From: Ignavibacteriaceae bacterium
GTDB lineage: Bacteria; Bacteroidota; Ignavibacteria; Ignavibacteriales; Ignavibacteriaceae
Direction: 5' to 3'
Assembly: GCA_025455085.1 (NCBI GenBank)
Contig: JALONF010000093.1
Location: 1-7,410, forward strand
DNA: 7,410 nucleotides
Below the pieces are notes generated by a model. The model saw nothing but the letters and a program-made list of their open reading frames with translations, was not told the DNA's origin and did not search any database. Every line of letters starts with the position of its first letter. The first letter of the stretch is position 1. The position numbers and the translations under genes were made by a program. Below, piece by piece: positions 1-5,384 of the stretch.

Positions 1-698
1 TTTTTTACAAAGCCGAGATCGCCGCCGTAAGCTTTGCTTCCGGGATCTTCGGAATATTTTTTAGCCATCTCCTCGAAACTTGCACCCTGCTTTATAGAAT
101 CAAGCACTGCTTTGGCGAAATCTCTATATTGATTCTTGACTTTGTCAGTCGTTTTCGGATTTTTAAAGATATGATAGATCCTCAGCTTCTCGGGAATCAT
201 ACCAAGACTGTCTTTGTAAGTCTGATAAAATTCCTCAACTTCACGCCGTGATGCTTCAACAGGTGCAAAATTTTTCTCACGTAATCTCTGAACCATCAGA
301 TTTTTTCTCACATCATCGCGCAATTCTCTTTTAATTTTTTCGAGACTCATTCCATACATCTGCTCAATACTTGCTTCTGAACCATACTGCTGCTTTAAAA
401 CAGAAATCTGGTATTCAATTCTTTGTGCTACTTCTGCATCCGTGACAATGATAGAATCAAGTTCAGCTTGAGCATAAACAAGCTTTTCATCTATCATAGC
501 ATTTAGAATTTGATTCCTCAGTTCAGGAGATTTAGGATCCATTCCACGCTGCGAGGCGTAAACTGCTGCCTGAAAATCGAGCTCACTTTGTAAGATGATT
601 TCATTATCAATAACAGCAACAACCTTATCAATTACGGTTGTTTGTGCAGCAATTGATCCAGCAATTAAAATTAATACACAAAATATTTTCAGAGACAT
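1..698 (-). CDS. surA: SurA-like periplasmic chaperone / peptidylprolyl isomerase, N-terminal part (3' end outside window)
   Basis: This is the first 232 residues of a periplasmic foldase; the gene runs off the left edge. My translation begins MSLKIFCVLILIAGSIAAQ, a signal peptide with a probable signal peptidase I cut after Ala18, before Gln19. Residues about 22-155 look like a SurA N-terminal chaperone domain, including the typical opening VDKVVAVIDNEIILQSEL-like stretch (here IDKVVAVIDNEIILQSEL). A parvulin domain starts at about residue 172 (RIYHIF, conserved His176) and reaches KKYSEDPGSKAYGGDLGFV before the edge. SurA proteins chaperone unfolded outer-membrane proteins through the periplasm; family members usually have about 430-460 residues and two parvulin domains, so roughly half is missing. 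The start follows the upstream lipoprotein stop by only 6 bases with no clear Shine-Dalgarno sequence, so translation is probably coupled. The family call is secure; strict SurA orthology is inferred because the C-terminal part cannot be seen. Confidence 0.88.
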   Translation of the reverse strand, partial: MSLKIFCVLILIAGSIAAQTTVIDKVVAVIDNEIILQSELDFQAAVYASQRGMDPKSPELRNQILNAMIDEKLVYAQAELDSIIVTDAEVAQRIEYQISVLKQQYGSEASIEQMYGMSLEKIKRELRDDVRKNLMVQRLREKNFAPVEASRREVEEFYQTYKDSLGMIPEKLRIYHIFKNPKTTDKVKNQYRDFAKAVLDSIKQGASFEEMAKKYSEDPGSKAYGGDLGFVK

Positions 699-704
699 TT
701 TATA

Positions 705-1523
705 TCACTTAATTATTTCTATTTCACTTAAAGAATACAATTCATTAATGTAGTTTTCAAGAGCTAGCTCTGTTAAAGCAGCCTTATATCTTCTTTCAAC
801 TTCACTTTTTACCGCCTCAAATGGTGGAATTGCTTGAGCCGGATATTTATCAAGAAGTTGTGCAACCGTATAATAACCCCTGTCATCGGGAATGACAATG
901 CTAATTTCCAGTGGGTAAAGTCCTTCGAGCAGACGTAATAATTTAACAGGATAAATATCTTGTTCAGAGACGAGAACTTCATTTTCGAAATTAACAAGAG
1001 CTGGTTCTCCAGAGAATTTGTTTAATGCTTCAGTCCATCCAACTTTCATTAGCTCGGTCCTGAACATCACTGCTGTTTCCCGGTTAGAAAAATTTATTCG
1101 ATTGAAATAATAAGCGTTAAACGGAATTCGGAAACTTGTTTGATTTTCCTTGTAATAATTTTTCATTTCTTCAGTTGTTACAACTGGTTGAGAAGACGCA
1201 GCAACATCCTGAAGAACAAGTGATGCGGCCAGCTGTCGTTTGGAGTCTTCAAGTGTCTTATTGAATTCTTTCGTCTCAGTTATACCCTTCTTTACAGCTT
1301 CCTGGAGAAGTACTTCTTGTCTTATCCAGTTTTTAATTACTAAAGCTCTGCTTTTCTCAGAAACAGATTGAGAATCAACCAATTCAATAAACTCAGCTTC
1401 GGTAAGGTAAGAGTTGTTAACCCTGGCAATATAAGAATCCGGTTTCTCTGGCTGACTGCAAGCGCTAAAAATAAAGAGAGGGAATATTATTCCCTCAATT
1501 ATACTAATCCTGCTTAAATGCAT
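705..1523 (-). CDS. Lipoprotein with SurA-N-like region and degenerate parvulin domain (probable envelope chaperone)
   Basis: Predicted lipoprotein of 272 residues from the chosen ATG at 1523. The N-terminus MHLSRISIIEGIIFPLFIFSAC gives a short basic segment, a hydrophobic core and a lipobox-like FSAC, so Cys22 would be lipidated. Residues about 31-125 resemble the helical SurA/PrsA N-terminal domain (YIARVNNSYLTEAEF, then charged helices). Residues about 132-228 occupy the place of a parvulin domain and end in a recognisable GYYTVAQLLDKYP strand and a PPFEAVKSEVERR helix, but the histidines usual at the start (SHI) and end (GYHI) are absent. It may therefore be a chaperone without isomerase activity; that is inference. 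In-frame ATGs at 1538 and 1568 are alternatives; 1523 gives the most normal lipoprotein signal and the smallest overlap (20 bases) with the upstream foldase gene. No good Shine-Dalgarno precedes any of them. Could be annotated simply as hypothetical or peptidylprolyl isomerase. Confidence 0.82.
   Translation of the reverse strand: MHLSRISIIEGIIFPLFIFSACSQPEKPDSYIARVNNSYLTEAEFIELVDSQSVSEKSRALVIKNWIRQEVLLQEAVKKGITETKEFNKTLEDSKRQLAASLVLQDVAASSQPVVTTEEMKNYYKENQTSFRIPFNAYYFNRINFSNRETAVMFRTELMKVGWTEALNKFSGEPALVNFENEVLVSEQDIYPVKLLRLLEGLYPLEISIVIPDDRGYYTVAQLLDKYPAQAIPPFEAVKSEVERRYKAALTELALENYINELYSLSEIEIIK
1467..1496 (-). terminator. Hairpin plus T-rich tract at the gene junction (possible internal terminator/attenuator)
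   Basis: On the minus strand GAGGGAAT pairs perfectly with ATTCCCTC around a 3-base loop (1478-1496), and TCTTTATTTTT follows at once (1467-1477). This is the layout of an intrinsic terminator. It begins 7 bases past the stop codon of the 658-residue foldase gene but lies inside the signal-peptide codons of the next gene. The stem is short and AT-containing and the T tract is interrupted, so termination would be partial at best. It could reduce expression of the two downstream genes when they are not being translated, or mark an RNA processing site. Chance in coding DNA cannot be excluded. Confidence 0.35.
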
Positions 1524-3480
1524 CTTCAAGTTTATCATAATAAATTTTCGGCTTGTATCTCTTTTCAAGACTCGTCAGGTAATCATTCTCAAGGTTTTTG
1601 CTGACCATTTCCTGGTACTCACCTGACACTTCAGCCTTAGCTTCTTCAAAGGTCTTTATCCTTGCTGCTTGTCGCTCATTGAGTTTAAATATTGAATATC
1701 CACCTGCAAATACTACCGGCTCTGTATATGCACCAACATTGTTAATTTTATTTGCTTCTTTATAAAAGTCAGAAAAGTCAACAGCCTGCAAATCATAGCG
1801 CCCATTATCTTTTCTCTTTGCTGTTCTTTCAGTATAAAGTGCAGCAAGTGAATCAAATGATGCACCGTCTTTTAGCATACCATAATATTTCTGTATAAGA
1901 GAATCTTTAGTAGAGTAAATCTCGCTGAAGCTAATTCTATCAGGCCAGGAATATTTTTCCTTGTTTGAATTCCAGTAATTATAAACTTCGGCACTGTCAA
2001 TTTTAACTTTATTCCAAACTTCTTCTTCCTGAATCTTAAAAATGAAAATACCGTCTCTGTAATCCTGCATCAGCTGTGCAAACTCAGGATCAGTTTTATC
2101 AAGATTCATTGCCTCCTCTTCAAGCAGCATATCTTCAGCAAGTATGTTAATTGCATTTGTAACTTCAACAGCATCATCCATCGGCTTTGCAGTAATTTTC
2201 GTATTGCGGTTAGCTGATTCAAGGAACGATCCGATAGTTACTGGTTTTTTTGCGTATGAAAATAAAACGCTTCCTGATAGCTCATCAAATTTCGGGTGAA
2301 CCATTCCAAACCTCAATGAATCACTATTTTCAACGAACTGATTTAAAACGACTTCATCAATCTTAAAATCATATTTCTTTTTCAAAGATTCAATTAAAAC
2401 TTCCCTCTCGTGCGGGAACCTCTGCTTATTAAACATATTTTTCAAATTTTCATACTCTTCCGAAAAAGGCTGCGTATCCATCTTATCGGTAAGCTTAATT
2501 ATGTGGTAACCAAAATTAGTTTGAACCAGTCCGGATATTTGTCCAACTTCCAATTTAAATGCAGCCTCATCAAATTCTTTAACCATCATTCTTCGCTCGA
2601 AGTATCCAAGGTCTCCGCCTTTTTCTTTTGAACCCGGGTCATTACTGTATTTTACGACGAGCTCTTCAAAGGAAGCACCTGCATTGAGTGCAGCAAGAAC
2701 CGAGTCAGCTCTTAATTTTGCGGCTGCAGAATCAATATTACCTTCCGCATTATGATATCCAATTAGAATGTGGCTTGCTTTTATCTTTGGAAAGCGATGC
2801 TGTCTTTCTGTTACTTTAATTAGATGGGAACCAAATCTTGTTTTAACAACCTCTGGATAAATTTCTCCTGCTTTAAGAGTATACATTGGATCTTCGAACT
2901 CGTAAGGAAGTAATCCGGCGGTAATGTAATAGATGTCACCACCATTAATACCGGAAAATTTATCATCAGAATGTATGATTGCCATATTTTCAAATACATG
3001 ACCATTCTTAATGCTGTCTAATATTCCTTGAGCCTTCTTTCTTGCTGCTTCATCGCCAAGGGAGTCTGGTCTTATCATTATATGACTTACTCTAAACTCT
3101 TCTTTTCTTCTATCATAAAGCTGTCTTATACCTGGTTCGTTTATTTTCTTTTCAATAAGGTAAGAAACACCAACCTGACGCTGGTAATCTTTTAGCTCGT
3201 TCATCAGATCAGTATCCTGATCATAAGCTCTAACCTGAGCATCACGCAATTTCATTCTAAATTTGACATATAGGTCAAGAAAGTTTTTGTAGTCATTCAT
3301 ATCCTGTTTCATTGCATTTTCCCAACCACCAACATTCTTGGCATAAGCATGTTCATACTCATCAAGGCTTATTTCATAACTGCCAAACTCAGCTACTACC
3401 TGGGCAGAGATGTTAGTGAATGCAACTATCTGGATAAAAAGAATTGGAAGAAATACTTGTATAAAACGATTTAAACGCAT
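1504..3480 (-). CDS. Multi-domain parvulin-type peptidylprolyl isomerase (SurA/PpiC family), periplasmic
   Basis: A 658-residue exported foldase. Residues 1-26 form a signal peptide with a probable cut at NISA|Q. A helical N-terminal region follows (27-128). Parvulin domain 1 spans about 129-227 with VSHIMI (His133) and FGSHLIKV (His219). Domain 2 spans about 232-333 with ASHILI (His237), YSNDPGSKEKGGDLGYF and FGYHIIKL (His326). A long helical linker (about 334-510) leads to a third parvulin-like segment (about 512-603) in which the corresponding positions read SEI (Glu520) and GYSIF (Ser596), so it is probably not catalytic. Parvulins catalyse cis-trans isomerisation of Xaa-Pro bonds; SurA relatives also hold unfolded outer-membrane proteins. 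It is the first gene of a three-foldase operon: its end overlaps the lipoprotein gene and a SurA-like gene follows. AGGAG lies 10 bases before the ATG and a candidate promoter lies upstream. Longer than standard SurA; exact substrates unknown. Confidence 0.92.
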   Translation of the reverse strand: MRLNRFIQVFLPILFIQIVAFTNISAQVVAEFGSYEISLDEYEHAYAKNVGGWENAMKQDMNDYKNFLDLYVKFRMKLRDAQVRAYDQDTDLMNELKDYQRQVGVSYLIEKKINEPGIRQLYDRRKEEFRVSHIMIRPDSLGDEAARKKAQGILDSIKNGHVFENMAIIHSDDKFSGINGGDIYYITAGLLPYEFEDPMYTLKAGEIYPEVVKTRFGSHLIKVTERQHRFPKIKASHILIGYHNAEGNIDSAAAKLRADSVLAALNAGASFEELVVKYSNDPGSKEKGGDLGYFERRMMVKEFDEAAFKLEVGQISGLVQTNFGYHIIKLTDKMDTQPFSEEYENLKNMFNKQRFPHEREVLIESLKKKYDFKIDEVVLNQFVENSDSLRFGMVHPKFDELSGSVLFSYAKKPVTIGSFLESANRNTKITAKPMDDAVEVTNAINILAEDMLLEEEAMNLDKTDPEFAQLMQDYRDGIFIFKIQEEEVWNKVKIDSAEVYNYWNSNKEKYSWPDRISFSEIYSTKDSLIQKYYGMLKDGASFDSLAALYTERTAKRKDNGRYDLQAVDFSDFYKEANKINNVGAYTEPVVFAGGYSIFKLNERQAARIKTFEEAKAEVSGEYQEMVSKNLENDYLTSLEKRYKPKIYYDKLEDAFKQD

Positions 3481-3490
3481 AGTACCTATT

Positions 3491-3495
3491 CTCCT
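3491..3495 (-). promoter_or_regulatory. Ribosome binding site for the 658-residue foldase gene
   Basis: AGGAG on the minus strand stands 10 bases before the ATG at 3480. The spacing is slightly long, but it is the only good anti-16S match in the leader and supports this start, which also gives a complete signal peptide. Confidence 0.5.
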
Positions 3496-3521
3496 GAAAA
3501 TTTCTAAAAAATGAGAGGGGA

Positions 3522-3550
3522 ATTTTAGCTATAGCACATCTGAAAATCAA
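3522..3550 (-). promoter_or_regulatory. Candidate promoter of the foldase operon
   Basis: On the minus strand TTGATT (3545-3550) and TAAAAT (3522-3527) are separated by exactly 17 bases, matching the housekeeping -35/-10 layout. Transcription would begin near 3515, giving a leader of about 35 bases. It lies between the terminator of the protease gene and the ATG of the first foldase, which is where an operon promoter is needed. No clear TAnnTTTG element of the Bacteroidota type is present. The call rests on consensus and position only. Confidence 0.45.
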
Positions 3551-3552
3551 GG

Positions 3553-3594
3553 GAAATTAAGCCTGACCCGGCGAGATTAATCACCGGATCAGGC
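3553..3594 (-). terminator. Intrinsic terminator after the S8 protease gene
   Basis: Bases 3561-3594 form a 14-bp stem with a 6-base loop on the minus-strand transcript (outer arms GCCTGATCCGG and CCGGGTCAGGC), starting 8 bases after the protease stop codon. Two pairs are U-G wobbles in minus-strand RNA and would be C/A mismatches in plus-strand RNA, so the structure favours minus-strand transcripts. The following TTAATTT is a modest T tract. It would end the metG-protease transcript just before the foldase operon promoter. Confidence 0.8.
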
Positions 3595-3602
3595 ATAAAA
3601 AT

Positions 3603-5351
3603 TTATTTTAGAAGTGATATTTTGATTGTTTGCTGATAATTGTTTGCTACCATTCTAACCAGGTAAACTCCGCTTGCCAGATTATTGCCATTCAATTCAA
3701 CCTCTTTTACCCCAGGACTAACTTCTTCATCCAGAATAACTGCAATTTCGCTTCCAAGAATATCGTGTAGATAGATCTTTACATCGGATTTTTCAGGGAC
3801 AGCAAATCGGATTTTTGTAGATGGATTAAACGGATTTGGATAATTTTGAAGCAAATAATACTCCTGAGGTGAATGAACAGTTTCACCCTCGGTAGTAATA
3901 ATTTGCTGCAGAGCAGCATAAGTATTGATAATTCCCCATCCCATTAAATTGTTTGGATTGGTGCTTAATGAAGCAGTGTTTTTCATAATTGCAGCCAATT
4001 GCATTGGTGTTAAATTTGGATCTGCTTGAAGTAATAGAGCAGCAGCTCCTGCAATTAATGGACAGCTATAAGATGTTCCGCCACCGTTACCGTAACAAGT
4101 ATTATTCCAGTTACATGCATGATAATTATTTGAGCCCATTGCCATCAAGTCTGGTTTAATTCTTCCATCAACTGTGGGTCCTACACTGCTAAAGCTTGAT
4201 CTATTACCACTACTGGTAACTGCGCCTGCTGCAATAACACTATCACCATCAGCCGGTGCACCTAACGTATTATGACTTGCATTGTATCCTTCATTACCGG
4301 CAGAGTTAACAACAAAAATTCCCAAACTTACAGCGTAATCTGCACTATTAGTAATTCTGCAAGTATTTCCGTCCATATCCATCCAGGTATAGCTCTGATA
4401 TGGAGGATCAAAATCTATGTAACCAAGTGATGTGGATGTAACATCTACGCCAATACTATCAGCCCATTCCATTGCCGCAAGCCAATTATCTTCTTCAACT
4501 GGTGTTTCACTATCTGTATTCTCTGTCTTTGCAAGAATAAAATCAGCTCCGAATGCTGGTCCAATAAGCTGGCCTTCAAAAAAACCACCGATCAACGATA
4601 AGGTTGCACAACCGTGGGATCCTTCACCCATATCAGCACCATCTTCCACATCAGGATCACCATTTACAAAATCCCAGGTTGCTATAACATTCATTGTATT
4701 AAAAACCTGATGAGTAGTCCAGCGATCAAAACCCGCATCCATCATACAGATTGTTACTCCTGTACCAGTATAACCGAGATCGTGAACCTGCGGAACTGTA
4801 ATCTGATTTAATTGAGTAAAAGACTGACCGTAATTGAGACTATTTGTTCCTTCAGGTTTTGAGAGATTTTGATTTGGTTCTTCTGGAATATCGTTCTGAG
4901 ATTCTTCATCAAAATTATCTTTCTTAAATCTATAAACTATGTCGAGCTGCTTTACGAATGGCAAGCTAGCGAATTGAGCTAGCTCAGATTTCGTTGCCCA
5001 TCCGCTCACCCCATTAAACCATTTTGTCTTCTGTTTAGTTTGAAAACCAAGAGATTGAATTTGATCAATATAATTTTGATAAACTGGTAAATCAGCTGTG
5101 GATATAAGTTTATCTTCACTCAGAACTTTGGCCCGTCTCTTAAGTGATTTCTCACTTACAACTGTAGATGGCTTTTGAAAATAGTTTTGAATTTCATTTC
5201 CTTTATCTATGAAGAAAACCCAAACCATTAATTCTTCAGATGGATTTGAATTATCGATAACTGCATTCAGTTGAGGAGTAAATTTCTCAACCGATGACTG
5301 GGCGAATATCATTCCTGCAAAAAGAATAATAGTCATAATTAATAGACGCAT
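3603..5351 (-). CDS. Secreted S8 (subtilisin-like) serine protease with type IX secretion C-terminal sorting domain
   Basis: A 582-residue exported endopeptidase. Residues 1-17 are a signal peptide (cut IFA|Q). Residues about 20-145 form a prodomain-like region with the VFFIDKG, KSLKRRAKV and DLPVYQNYI blocks seen in Bacteroidota subtilases. The S8 catalytic domain (about 180-490) shows the full triad: Asp205 in MMDAGFD, His246 in GSHGCAT and Ser427 in GGGTSYSCP, plus oxyanion-hole Asn353 in NSAGNEG. Residues about 497-582 are a T9SS type A sorting domain: QNYPNPFNPSTKIRF, then VKIYLHDILGSEI and a GVYLVRM/KISLLK end. Such proteins cross the inner membrane by Sec, then the outer membrane by T9SS, where the sorting domain is usually removed; the product is released or bound to the surface. 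AGAGGA 6 bases before the ATG fixes the start. It follows metG by 33 bases and ends at a strong hairpin. Substrate unknown; likely degrades extracellular protein. Confidence 0.95.
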   Translation of the reverse strand: MRLLIMTIILFAGMIFAQSSVEKFTPQLNAVIDNSNPSEELMVWVFFIDKGNEIQNYFQKPSTVVSEKSLKRRAKVLSEDKLISTADLPVYQNYIDQIQSLGFQTKQKTKWFNGVSGWATKSELAQFASLPFVKQLDIVYRFKKDNFDEESQNDIPEEPNQNLSKPEGTNSLNYGQSFTQLNQITVPQVHDLGYTGTGVTICMMDAGFDRWTTHQVFNTMNVIATWDFVNGDPDVEDGADMGEGSHGCATLSLIGGFFEGQLIGPAFGADFILAKTENTDSETPVEEDNWLAAMEWADSIGVDVTSTSLGYIDFDPPYQSYTWMDMDGNTCRITNSADYAVSLGIFVVNSAGNEGYNASHNTLGAPADGDSVIAAGAVTSSGNRSSFSSVGPTVDGRIKPDLMAMGSNNYHACNWNNTCYGNGGGTSYSCPLIAGAAALLLQADPNLTPMQLAAIMKNTASLSTNPNNLMGWGIINTYAALQQIITTEGETVHSPQEYYLLQNYPNPFNPSTKIRFAVPEKSDVKIYLHDILGSEIAVILDEEVSPGVKEVELNGNNLASGVYLVRMVANNYQQTIKISLLK

Positions 5352-5357
5352 TTTTGA

Positions 5358-5363
5358 TCCTCT
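5358..5363 (-). promoter_or_regulatory. Ribosome binding site of the S8 protease gene
   Basis: AGAGGA on the minus strand lies 6 bases before the ATG at 5351, ideal spacing. It selects this ATG over the in-frame Met codon at residue 6, which would shorten the signal peptide and remove its arginine. Confidence 0.65.
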
Positions 5364-5384
5364 ATTTTTTGAATAAAATTATCT

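Noticed and set aside
809..997. Small minus-strand open frames inside the lipoprotein gene and inside the first foldase gene (2820-3005)
   Set aside because: They are out of frame with well supported genes; no start signal or recognisable protein sequence.
2410..2631. Plus-strand open frames (also at 4432-4710, 4614-4811, 5959-6270, 6111-6335, 6292-6516 and 6314-6508)
   Set aside because: They lie antisense to genes with clear domain matches, have no recognisable domains or ribosome sites, and look like by-products of the coding strand.
4964..4983. AGCTAGC repeated 13 bases apart, with a 10-bp palindrome at 4976-4985
   Set aside because: It is within protease prodomain codons (Leu-Ala and Ala-Ser-Leu), short, and has no flanking structure; probably chance.
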